Shown piece by piece: positions 7,750 to 15,677 of a DNA stretch of 22,481 nucleotides (position 1 is its first letter; each line of letters begins with the position of its first letter). The position numbers and the translations under genes are program-made. The stretch comes from an uncultured Eubacterium sp. (GTDB lineage: Bacteria > Bacillota > Clostridia > Lachnospirales > Lachnospiraceae). The stretch covers positions 1 through 22,481 of the forward strand of contig CAJUBQ010000075.1 in the NCBI GenBank assembly GCA_910584595.1. Direction: 5' to 3'. The notes below the pieces were generated by a model, which did no database searches, had not been told where the DNA came from, and saw nothing but the letters and a program-made list of their open reading frames with translations.

Positions 7750-8559
7750 TTAGCCTCCCACTGACTCATATTTTCTTACTCCCATATTCCAGACTAACCT
7801 TCCAAATAATACAAATACTGTAATCCATACTATTTGAATGATTAAACGAAACAATATATCTTTAATTGCCAATTCTCCCATTATAACTTGCGTAGGAAAA
7901 TAAACGGAATAACTAAATGGCAAAAACAAAAGAATCCTTGTAACGAATGTCGGCATTACATCAATCGGCATTAACTCACCGCTTAATATCGAAATTATAA
8001 AAGTTATCGCTGAAAAAAAATATGAAATTTCTAAAAACCAAAACGCAGACAAACTAATCGCGTAATACATCAGAAAATTTAATATTAACGAAAGAATTAT
8101 TGAAACAATCGTAAATGGAATATTACAAACTGCAATATAACCATCCATGTTATTTCCATAGATACCCCCTGCTAATATAATAAACACTAATACATATATT
8201 ACATTAATAAATTTGTCACCTATAAGCATACTAATCCAATAAAGCATATGATTTACCGGTTTCACCAGATACCGAGATAATGATCCATCTTTTATTTCAA
8301 AAGCAATATTATATTGAAAATAGGTTATATTTAGATACGAAAAAATCATAGAAAATATAGTATAAACTATTAATTCATTAAAAGTATAACCTGCTATTTC
8401 CTTCGTATCATCTGGCATAAAAGCCAATTTCCATAAGCTTAGCTTTATTACAAACGGAATTACTAATATAAATATACCCGAAAAGAATTGAAATCTATAA
8501 GTTAATGATGTCTGAATACTATTGATTGCATTAATCCTGTATTTCTCTATCTTTGACAT
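7750..8559 (-). CDS. ABC-2-type permease (COG4587-like), first subunit
   Basis: A 269-residue membrane protein with about six hydrophobic segments. The segment IKDGSLSRYLVKPVNHMLYW is the counterpart of the segment in the sister permease and is typical of COG4587 proteins; its end RKYESVGG is also family-like. With the sister permease it should form the heterodimeric membrane channel of an exporter energised by the upstream ATPase. GAAAGGAGGAAAA precedes the ATG, a strong site. It starts 21 bp after the ATPase gene and abuts the next permease. No frameshift or missing segment is seen, in contrast to the broken enzymes upstream of the transporter. Confidence 0.86.
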   Translation of the reverse strand: MSKIEKYRINAINSIQTSLTYRFQFFSGIFILVIPFVIKLSLWKLAFMPDDTKEIAGYTFNELIVYTIFSMIFSYLNITYFQYNIAFEIKDGSLSRYLVKPVNHMLYWISMLIGDKFINVIYVLVFIILAGGIYGNNMDGYIAVCNIPFTIVSIILSLILNFLMYYAISLSAFWFLEISYFFSAITFIISILSGELMPIDVMPTFVTRILLFLPFSYSVYFPTQVIMGELAIKDILFRLIIQIVWITVFVLFGRLVWNMGVRKYESVGG

Positions 8560-8580
8560 TTTTCCTCCTTTCTGAGTACA

Positions 8581-9561
8581 TTAGTCTCTATTTTTTAAAA
8601 ACATTTTTACGATTGCAGTTTCAATGTCCACGTCTTCAACTCGAAAATCAGCAATCTCAAACCTACTCACCAGCTCTTTTTGAACTGCTATAACATCTTG
8701 CGCATTTACAGTAATTTTAGCCACATTATTTTTCAGTTCTACAATAGCTCCATATTCGTTTAATTCATCTTTTGATACTTGACCACTATATGTAAAAATT
8801 ATATTTCGATCTTTAGTATACGTATTTTTAATATGTTCAACATTTCCGTTATAAACAATGCTCCCTTGATTAATTATCAGCAATTTATTACACAACTCTT
8901 CAATATCTTTCATATAATGGCTTGTAAGAACTATTGTAGTTTTTTGTTCTTTGTTAATCTCATTTAAAAATCCTCTTATTTTCTGCTGTGATATAATATC
9001 CAGTCCAATTGTAGGTTCATCTAAAAACAAAACTTTAGGATTATGTAAAAGAGATCCAATTATTTCCATTTTCATGCGCTCTCCTAATGATAAGTTTCTC
9101 ACCGGCTTATCTATAAGCTCTCCAACTTCTAATAACTCTATTAACATATCTCTTCTTTTCCGATAAATTTCTTTATCAACTTCATAAATTGCCCTAAAAA
9201 GTTCAAAACTCTCCTTAGCTGGAAGATCCCACCATAACTGATTTTTTTGCCCCATAACTATTGCAAACATCTTTTTAAATTCTTTTTTTCTTTCTGATGG
9301 TATAAACCCCCCAACCTCAACTGTTCCTGATGTAGGACGTATTAATCCGGAAAGCATCTTTAAAGTTGTCGTTTTTCCGGAACCATTTGCTCCAATATAT
9401 CCAACGACATCACCTTCTTCTAATGTAAAACTAATTTCTTTCACAGCCTCAACCGTTTTATATTTTCGTGCAAAAAGTCCATGCAAAGCTCCAGCAAAAC
9501 CGTCCTCTTTTTCAAAGACCTTATAGTTTTTTGTTAATTTATTTACTTCTACAAACGACAT
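8581..9561 (-). CDS. ABC transporter ATPase (COG4586-like)
   Basis: A 326-residue ATP-binding subunit. It has Walker A GANGSGKTT (57-65), the Q-loop region MGQKNQLWWDLP, the signature LSLGERMKMEI, Walker B VLFLDEPTIGLD and the H-loop SHYMKD. The WWDLPAKESF stretch after the Q-loop is characteristic of the COG4586 group of drug/natural-product exporters. A C-terminal extension of ~90 residues after the nucleotide-binding domain is normal for the group. The ATG follows AAGGA at 5 nt. It is the first gene of the intact exporter trio and lies 95 bp after the broken nucleotidyltransferase, probably in the same transcript from the promoter at 11564-11592. Confidence 0.92.
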   Translation of the reverse strand: MSFVEVNKLTKNYKVFEKEDGFAGALHGLFARKYKTVEAVKEISFTLEEGDVVGYIGANGSGKTTTLKMLSGLIRPTSGTVEVGGFIPSERKKEFKKMFAIVMGQKNQLWWDLPAKESFELFRAIYEVDKEIYRKRRDMLIELLEVGELIDKPVRNLSLGERMKMEIIGSLLHNPKVLFLDEPTIGLDIISQQKIRGFLNEINKEQKTTIVLTSHYMKDIEELCNKLLIINQGSIVYNGNVEHIKNTYTKDRNIIFTYSGQVSKDELNEYGAIVELKNNVAKITVNAQDVIAVQKELVSRFEIADFRVEDVDIETAIVKMFLKNRD

Positions 9562-9656
9562 ACTATTCCTTATGTGATATAATGATAGATATTCACATTT
9601 TCCTTCCCATTCTTTTATAAGATGTCCTTATATATATGTTACCTTTTAACATTATC

Positions 9657-10262
9657 CTATGATAACTTTTTAGTCTTCAAGAATTTTTCAATCTCTTTTG
9701 CTTCCTCAACCGTATTGAACTCAAGAACATCATTTTCCTGCTTACAACACACTAATTCTATTCTTCGATCGTCTTTCTTCATATAGTCAAGAATATGTAT
9801 AAAATACATCTCACCTATATCAATGTCATATGACATGAACTCGTAATCAAAATGCATCGTTTCCAAATACTTCAATAAACACTGTGTATCACAAACAAAA
9901 AATGAACAGTCATTTTCTCACATTTTAGGAGTTTTTCCAATCCTTTGATGAAAAGTACTTAAAAATTTTCCATTGCAATCCCGGCTAAAGCCTGCATAGG
10001 GATTCTTCGTATAATCTGTTAAGCATGTAAAATCATTATGAAAAATCTGATGTATAGCAATCATTCGTTGTACTGCTTCTTTTTTATAGATTGCGTCTCC
10101 CCATAGAATGAGACTATCTCCACTTGTATCCTTCAAATAATTTTTAATCTGATACACTGCGTCACCATCACCAAGTAACTCTTTTTGAATTACATAAAAA
10201 GCATTTAGATTCAGCGGTTTCAGAATTCTATTTATTACAGAATAATTTTGCTTTGAAATGTT
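9657..10262 (-). pseudogene. Nucleotidyltransferase (GlmU/MobA-like) remnant, N-terminus missing and in-frame TGA
   Basis: One minus-strand frame runs from a TGA at 10263-10265 to the stop at 9657, broken by a second TGA at 9918-9920. The first part contains LKPLNLNAFYVIQKELLGDG and SGDSLILWGDA, matching the LGTGHA and GDxLVLxGD segments of sugar-phosphate nucleotidyltransferases. Later come NPYAGFSRDCNGKF and, beyond the TGA, FFVCDTQ and NDVLEFNTVEEAKEIEKFL, matching the family's C-terminal segments. The N-terminal GGxGxRM nucleotide loop (about 60-70 residues) is absent and there is no start codon with a ribosome site. TGA may derive from GGA or CGA. The two surviving halves (GTG at 10157, TTG at 9875) are unlikely to be active proteins. 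Confidence 0.72.
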
Positions 10263-11352
10263 TCATATCTTTTGCAACGCCATAAACAATTTCAAAGTAT
10301 ACTCATAATCAATATCCCGTATCTCATTTATCAAACTATCTATTCTATTCCTCAAAACTTTTTTATCCGATACCATCATGTATTTAATAACCAATCTTAA
10401 TAACCTGTCAGTTCTTTCTAATAAATCTTTATAATATTCTATAAAAACATCCTCCTGATTAAATTTATAAAAATCATGAATTCTTTTTATACGTTCTATC
10501 ATCAATAATTTATGATTATGTATTACATGACAGGACTGTATCAAAAATGGAAAATCTTCACGCTCTATTTTTCTTTTTACAACATCATAACAATCGATCC
10601 CCCATTTATGCGTAGAAGCCAACACACCATCCATTGCCCGTCCTCTTGTATACCAATTTGTCGTAGGTATGCAGTCAAGATAATCTTTTAGAGAACAAAT
10701 AATCCTTTGCAAATTCAAGGAAAGAAAATAATCCATCTCCTCAGGTGTATACATACTAAATCTTAACTTTTTCAAGTCTGTTTCTTTTTGTATCAATTGA
10801 AAATTATTCAAAAAAGCCCGATTGCTATTAAATTTATCAGGGTCAAACGTATCAATTGCCTGATTTAACTCATCAAATGAGCATTGCCCTGTTTGGAATT
10901 TTCCATTTCTAAAATGATCTGCAACATCATACATTTTGCTGTGTTTATCATATCCAAAAATCAAAATATCATGTTCAAAATCATTTGATTTCCCATATAA
11001 AGGATTTTTGCTTATATTGTTAAACACCCGAACATAATAATTATCCCTGATAGAAGCTATCAGAAAATCATCCATTGTATTCCAATTATGATATACAAAT
11101 TGATAATTTAATTCATTATATGACAAAAATGGATTATTATCTATCGCAAAGTCATAATAATCAATCGCATCATTTGATTCAACCTGAAAAATCTGAATAA
11201 AATTGTTAAACATCCAATTTGATATATTTTTATCTGTAAATAAAATTCCTGATGCATGGCTGGTTGCCGGGTAACATGCAGTAATCGGCATTACAAACGG
11301 TAATATTTTTTTCATATTGCTCTTTTATGATATTCGTAAAATGAAACACCAT
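10263..11352 (-). pseudogene. BtrH-N-like gene (C39-peptidase fold), frameshifted at an A7 tract
   Basis: The long open part (350 codons, 11315 to 10263) resembles the butirosin-biosynthesis BtrH N-terminal family: ITACYPATSHASG with a candidate nucleophile C14, FEHDILIFGYD with H115, and YDVADHF with D130. Such proteins transfer acyl groups from carrier proteins or process peptides, and accompany NRPS-like loci. The ATG at 11315 has only a weak ribosome site. A strong AAGGAAGGAG lies before an ATG at 11352, whose frame (VFHFTNIIKEQYEK) reaches a seven-A run (T7 at 11306-11312 on plus) and then goes out of register with the long frame. Removing one A joins them exactly. I therefore read it as one gene with a one-base insertion, expressible only by slippage or reinitiation. 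Confidence 0.6.
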
Positions 11353-11838
11353 ATCTCCTTCCTTAATATACTAATCTTTTCTCCATACAAAATACCGATT
11401 GTATTTATTTAAACTTTACCATTAGCGTACCTTTAGGCCTTTTTATTATTTAGAAATTTAAAAGCAAGTATTTTAACATCACTTCATATTTTTATTTTTC
11501 AATCTTCACACACCCATAGATCATAAAATTCATTTTACTTTCGTAAATCCCTTATCATATATAAATATAATCTAATTATTTTCATTTGTCAATACATTTA
11601 TAAATATATTTTAATAATTTTTTTATATTTTTTTAATAATTATGACGTCTATGCAAAATTTTGTAATTAAATTTTCAATTAAATAAATAATTTAAATACA
11701 TGTAGCCGTTTTTTGAGCTGATCCCGCACTATCTTAGATAAATTTTATGAACTAAATGATAGTAAATGATAAAAAATAATAGTAATAACAAAATCTAAGA
11801 TTTGAACGTTTTTCAAAAACACAAACAATCAATAAAAT
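11353..11838. other. Very AT-rich non-coding leader and spacer
   Basis: No convincing gene lies here. It contains the promoter at 11564-11592 and a ~200-nt leader before the BtrH-like gene. Around 11581-11640 only 4 of 60 bases are G or C. Near 11731-11739 and 11793-11801 a 9-bp inverted repeat (ATCTTAGAT/ATCTAAGAT) brackets a run with two TAAATGATA copies. A small GC-richer patch (about 11704-11730) may be leftover coding sequence, but its open frame is only about 20 codons. Confidence 0.6.
11564..11592 (-). promoter_or_regulatory. Promoter of the decayed biosynthesis/export operon
   Basis: On the minus strand, a perfect TTGACA (11587-11592), a 17-bp spacer and TATATT (11564-11569) predict a start near 11557. 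This leaves a ~200-nt leader before the ribosome site at 11352. It is the best promoter match upstream of the BtrH-like gene and could still drive the intact ABC exporter through the broken genes. Confidence 0.65.
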
Positions 11839-11872
11839 GAGGCGGCATCCGCTAAAAGCAAACGCCAGCCTC
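11839..11872 (-). terminator. Rho-independent terminator of manC
   Basis: The minus strand reads GAGGCTGGCGTTTGC, loop, then GCGGATGCCGCCTC followed by ATTTTATT. GAGGC pairs with GCCTC and the inner GGC with GCC, with internal mismatches. It lies 60 nt after the manC stop and marks the right-hand limit of the AT-rich decayed region. Confidence 0.75.
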
Positions 11873-11931
11873 TTAAACAATAACCATTCTATTTTTTAAA
11901 TAAAAACATTTCTGCAAATATCGGACTTAAA

Positions 11932-13002
11932 TCAAAGATACTCCTCCCGATTACATATCTTTAAATTCTCCAAAACCATCTTAATATCCGCCGCGCTCCC
12001 CTTTTCACAGATGAGCGTCGCATCATCCGTATCTACAATAATCAAATCCTGCAGCCCAACCGCCGCAATCAGTTTTTTTCCTCCCTGGATAATATTGTTT
12101 TTGCTGTGAATCGTAATAATATTTCCGGTCACTACATTGCCGTTCTCATTTGACTTTTGAATTCGTTCCACGGCCAGCCAGGAACCGACATCATCCCATC
12201 CAAACACACCTGGCAGAATATAGATGTTTTGTGCTTTTTCCATAATGCCATAATCAATCGAAACAGATTCCAAATCCGGAAATGTTTTCTCCAATATCAT
12301 CTCCTGTTTATCTGTTCCTATCACACTGCGGATTTTTTCCAGTCCTGCATACATCTCTGGCAAAAATTTCTGAAAATTTTCCAAAATCGTGGAAACTTTC
12401 CAAATGAACATGCCGCTGTTCCACAAATATTCCTCTGTTTCTAAATATTCCTTTGCTGTCTCAAGGTCAGGCTTTTCTACAAAGCGGTCAACGGCATAAG
12501 CATTCCCTTCAGCTTCTTCCGGGCGGAATTTAATATATCCATAGCCTGTTTCCGGATAGTCCGGCGTAATGCCTATCGTTACCAGATTGTTTCCTTTTTC
12601 CGCAATGCTGCAGCCGTCTTTTAATACATTTAAATACATTTTATGATATTTTATCAAATGGTCAGATGGCAGTACCATCATCAGCGCATCTTCATATTTT
12701 TCTGCCATATGCACTGCACCCAGTCCGATACACGGAGCCGTATTTCTTCCCACAGGCTCGCACAAAATATTTTCCGGCGGCAGCTGCGGCAGCTGTTCCA
12801 AAACCAGCTCTCTGTATGCACGATTTGTAGAAATAAAAATATCTTCCATATCAACCAGCGGACGGATTCTTTCTACGGTCAGCTGTATCATGGTTCTTCC
12901 ATCATCTGTCAAAGACAAAAACTGTTTTGGCAGACTTTTGCGGCTCTTTGGCCAAAAGCGTTCTCCGCGTCCCCCAGCCATAATTAATGCGGTTTTTTTC
13001 AT
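11932..13002 (-). CDS. manC: Mannose-1-phosphate guanylyltransferase
   Basis: Transfers GMP from GTP to mannose-1-phosphate to make GDP-mannose for glycans. The nucleotide loop AGGRGERFWPKSRKSLPKQF follows directly after the start, VLPSDHLI is the metal/nucleotide segment, FVEKPD the sugar-phosphate segment, and VFGWDDVGSW is typical of the ManC/GMP family. The frame opens 20 codons earlier (13062), but the start used here at 13002 is preferred: AGAGAGG lies 7 nt before this ATG and the fold begins at once with MKKTALIMAGG. At ~356 residues it is the single-domain form, without a fused isomerase. It stands alone, between a terminator and the rsmF hairpin, so other GDP-mannose genes must be elsewhere. 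Confidence 0.93.
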   Translation of the reverse strand: MKKTALIMAGGRGERFWPKSRKSLPKQFLSLTDDGRTMIQLTVERIRPLVDMEDIFISTNRAYRELVLEQLPQLPPENILCEPVGRNTAPCIGLGAVHMAEKYEDALMMVLPSDHLIKYHKMYLNVLKDGCSIAEKGNNLVTIGITPDYPETGYGYIKFRPEEAEGNAYAVDRFVEKPDLETAKEYLETEEYLWNSGMFIWKVSTILENFQKFLPEMYAGLEKIRSVIGTDKQEMILEKTFPDLESVSIDYGIMEKAQNIYILPGVFGWDDVGSWLAVERIQKSNENGNVVTGNIITIHSKNNIIQGGKKLIAAVGLQDLIIVDTDDATLICEKGSAADIKMVLENLKICNREEYL

Positions 13003-13225
13003 AACTATACCTCTCTTTATCAAAATATAAGACAATATGAAAATAGAAAATCGTATCGTCATTCACAGTAAAACATCTTATTCCTGCTAAATATGCACCA
13101 CAAGAAGTATTTTAAGCAAAAAAATAATTTTTATTATTGTTTCTTTTTTTGATGCATCTACCTGTATAAATACAACTCTGTTTCCAGTATTTTTCCTTTG
13201 TTCTTAAATAATATTGTTATCCCGC

Positions 13226-13253
13226 AACAGTTCCAATACCCCATTGAACTGTT
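13226..13253 (-). terminator. Probable terminator downstream of rsmF
   Basis: AACAGTTCCAAT (13226-13237) pairs with ATTGAACTGTT (13243-13253) with a one-base bulge, and flanking CGC/GCG can extend the stem. It starts just after the rsmF stop codon. The following minus-strand tail (ATAACAATATTATTT) is only moderately U-rich, so termination may be partial. Confidence 0.5.
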
Positions 13254-13261
13254 AGCGTCAG

Positions 13262-14650
13262 CTATTTGCGCAGCCCTTTTGGATAATGGTTTTTTAATAT
13301 TCCATTCGCCGCTTTTCCCCATCCGATGGAACAGCCCTCTACCGTTACTAACGTCCACCCTTTTTGATTTTCACAGCAAATAGTTTCTCCCCGTAAATAT
13401 CGCTCCGGTTCTTCCAGCTCCAATATCCGCTTTGCTTCTTTTGGACGCAGCGCCATTGCCAGTGCATGTGACGGCTCGAACCGATTTTTCTTGCAGCATC
13501 CAAGCTGAAGTCCCGCCCGTTCTGTTTTCAATCCGTCCAGACTGTTCATACCGGATGGCAGTAAATAAAACTGATCTCCAAACACTGTCAGCCGCCCTTG
13601 TGCTATTTGCCTGAACATCCATACCTGTACTTCATTTGTCAATACATCTTCGCAAAACTCTGTAAAATAATCGCAAAATGTCTGTATCTGCTTTTTATAA
13701 GCAGTCGTTGCCGTAGTTTTTCCTCTTTCGGCTGCTGCTATTTTTTTCATCGTATCCGTTGTTTTTCTGCTTAATTCTGTAACATTCATTTCTTTTACAG
13801 AGGTTCCTTTTTTTATAAATTTTGCTGCATAATGTCCTTCTCCCCGCTGCAAATGCGGCCAGATCTGTTCGCTTTTTTGCAGTGTAAACTGCGGATACTG
13901 CTGCACAAACCAGGCTGCATTCTGTTCATTTTCCTGCGGCGCAAAGGTACAGGTAGAATACACTAAAACACCGCCCGGTTTTAACATCATGGCTGCCTGC
14001 GCTAAAATATCCTGCTGTCTTTTGGCGCAAACCTCTACCTGTTCCAGACTCCACTCCTGTCGGGACTGTATATCTTTTCGAAACATCCCTTCTCCGGAGC
14101 AAGGAGCGTCAACCATAATTTTGTCAAAAAACAGCGGAAAACGCTCTGCCAAATGTTGTGGTGTTTCATTGCATACAACTGCATTACTCACTCCCATTCG
14201 CTCTATATTTCGAGACAGCGTTTTTGCCCTCTGTGGAATCATTTCATTAGAAACAAGCAGCCCTTTTCCCTGCATCCGTCCGGCAATCTGCGTGCTCTTT
14301 CCGCCCGGGGCAGCACACAAATCCAATATGTTTTCTCCAGGCTTCGGATCCAGCAGACGGGCAGCAATCATTGCGCTCGGTTCCTGTATATAATAGGCCC
14401 CTGCCTCATGCAGCGGCAGTTTTCCCGGATGTGCATCTGCGGAATAATAAAATCCTTCCTCGGCCCACGGGACTTTGTCCAGTATGATCTGCGCTTTAAA
14501 AAGCGCGGACTGCAGCTTTTCCTTATCGATTTTCAACGGATTGCAGCGAAGCCCATATACTCGTTCCTTCGCATACTCCGCGAGGAAATCAGCATAACCA
14601 TCGTTCAGCTGTCCTTTCATACGCTCTGTAAAATCCTGCGGCAGTTCCAC
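13262..14650 (-). CDS. rsmF: RsmF-type 16S rRNA m5C methyltransferase
   Basis: S-adenosylmethionine-dependent RNA cytosine-5 methyltransferase of the NOL1/NOP2/Sun family. Its 462 residues contain the SAM site LDLCAAPGGKSTQIAGRM, motif IV DAPCSGEGMFRKD, and motif VI STCTFAPQENE. The two Cys of motifs IV and VI are the resolving and nucleophilic residues. The region after ~290 is the RsmF-type C-terminal/PUA-like RNA-binding part, ending AANGILKNHYPKGLRK. The start codon is GTG, preceded by AGGAGG at about 8 nt. It lies 37 bp after the HD hydrolase gene and is the last gene of that operon. Target-site assignment (C1407 in E. coli) is inference from the family. Confidence 0.9.
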   Translation of the reverse strand: MELPQDFTERMKGQLNDGYADFLAEYAKERVYGLRCNPLKIDKEKLQSALFKAQIILDKVPWAEEGFYYSADAHPGKLPLHEAGAYYIQEPSAMIAARLLDPKPGENILDLCAAPGGKSTQIAGRMQGKGLLVSNEMIPQRAKTLSRNIERMGVSNAVVCNETPQHLAERFPLFFDKIMVDAPCSGEGMFRKDIQSRQEWSLEQVEVCAKRQQDILAQAAMMLKPGGVLVYSTCTFAPQENEQNAAWFVQQYPQFTLQKSEQIWPHLQRGEGHYAAKFIKKGTSVKEMNVTELSRKTTDTMKKIAAAERGKTTATTAYKKQIQTFCDYFTEFCEDVLTNEVQVWMFRQIAQGRLTVFGDQFYLLPSGMNSLDGLKTERAGLQLGCCKKNRFEPSHALAMALRPKEAKRILELEEPERYLRGETICCENQKGWTLVTVEGCSIGWGKAANGILKNHYPKGLRK

Positions 14651-14687
14651 CTGATGCTCCTCCTGTTTCTCTTACATATCCATATGT

Positions 14688-15677
14688 CTATTCAAACACT
14701 TCTCCGATCAGCCGGTTCAATTCCTTCCAGGCATCCGTATCTTCAAATTCCTTCAGCTTGTTGGCTACTGTTCGATAATACCAGCCATGCATATTTTTAT
14801 CTTTTTGATGAAACCTTTCCCAAAACCTTTCATCATTTTTCAAATATCCCTGTCTTGTGGCACGCATATTAGACAGTTTGTCAGCCAATGCAATAATTTT
14901 TTCATCTTTGGACTTATGGTCTAATCCATCTATAAATTCCTGTTTGCGGATTTTCCATGTCTCAGAAGCATCCTGGCCCTTCCGCTTATTTTCACTCTCC
15001 ATCTGCACAATATGCGCAACCCGGCTGCCAAATGCATCTTCAATATCTTTTGCGCTGTATCTGGTATCCTCGATGATATCATGAAACAACGCGGCAATGA
15101 TGATGTCCTGATCTCTCGTCAGCGTCATCGCAATCAGCGCTGTCTCAATCGGATGAAAAATATACGGCACAGAAGAGCCTTTCCGCACCTGTCCTTTGTG
15201 TGCCTTGACCGCAAACTCCAGCGCACGCTCAAAGCGATCCCGTCTCTGCGCTTTTGTCTGTTTCGGCGTTGTAAACAGATCCCCTTCTTCATCTTCCAGC
15301 GCATGGTCCTGTGAATCTGCAGATTGCCCCTCTGCCAAAGCACAAGCCTGTTCAAATATTTGCGCAGTGTCATCTTTTAACAATATATATGGCACATGTT
15401 CCAAAACATTGGAAAACAAAGCTCCTTCCGGCTGATCCAATAACATTTGCAGCATTTCCTGATCCGAAACAATTAATACATCTACAAGTGCAATTGAATC
15501 TTCATAAAACGGTAGCTGAGCACTTTTTTCTTTGCTTTCCAGATCACTACATAACATTCCCGGGAAAAAAATCAGATTCACACCTTCCTTTTCTTTTGCC
15601 CGACTGCACAATCCGCGAATCATATGTGCCGAATAATCCGCATATGCATTGCTCATCATTACGCCTATTGTGATCAT
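14688..15677 (-). CDS. PBP-like lobe fused to an HD hydrolase (small-alarmone-hydrolase-like)
   Basis: A 329-residue two-domain protein. Residues 1 to ~105 (ITIGVMMSNAYADYSAHMI through VPYILLKDD) resemble the first lobe of LacI/periplasmic-binding sensor domains often fused to GGDEF proteins in this group. A charged linker (~115-143) follows. The C-terminal HD domain has RKGSSVPYIFHPIETA (H175), ALFHDIIEDT (H199, D200, E203, D204) and ALADKLSNMR (D266), the arrangement of Mesh1/SpoT-type ppGpp hydrolases. It would bind a metal (usually Mn2+) and hydrolyse a nucleotide; the substrate is not proven and no synthetase domain is present. Its ATG overlaps the sseB-like stop (ATGA, 15674-15677), so translation is coupled. 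GGAGGAGAGCC is the ribosome site. No signal peptide, so it is cytosolic. Confidence 0.8.
   Translation of the reverse strand: MITIGVMMSNAYADYSAHMIRGLCSRAKEKEGVNLIFFPGMLCSDLESKEKSAQLPFYEDSIALVDVLIVSDQEMLQMLLDQPEGALFSNVLEHVPYILLKDDTAQIFEQACALAEGQSADSQDHALEDEEGDLFTTPKQTKAQRRDRFERALEFAVKAHKGQVRKGSSVPYIFHPIETALIAMTLTRDQDIIIAALFHDIIEDTRYSAKDIEDAFGSRVAHIVQMESENKRKGQDASETWKIRKQEFIDGLDHKSKDEKIIALADKLSNMRATRQGYLKNDERFWERFHQKDKNMHGWYYRTVANKLKEFEDTDAWKELNRLIGEVFE

Noticed and set aside
9657..11315. Two in-frame TGA codons in one long frame, suggesting TGA recoding or selenocysteine
   Set aside because: TGA is an ordinary stop at clpX (634-636) and the sseB-like gene (15674-15676). The halves belong to different protein families and no selenocysteine-type hairpin was recognised, so decay is simpler.
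11702..11760. GC-richer patch encoding SKIVRDQLKKRLHVF on minus as a gene remnant
   Set aside because: The open stretch is only about 20 codons between stops and matches no family I recognise.
13003..13062. Upstream 20-codon extension of manC
   Set aside because: The downstream ATG has the ribosome site and begins directly with the conserved nucleotide loop, so the extension is probably untranslated.
13158..13358. 66-codon minus frame across the rsmF end
   Set aside because: It overlaps the C-terminal coding part of rsmF in another frame, has no ribosome site of note and resembles no family.
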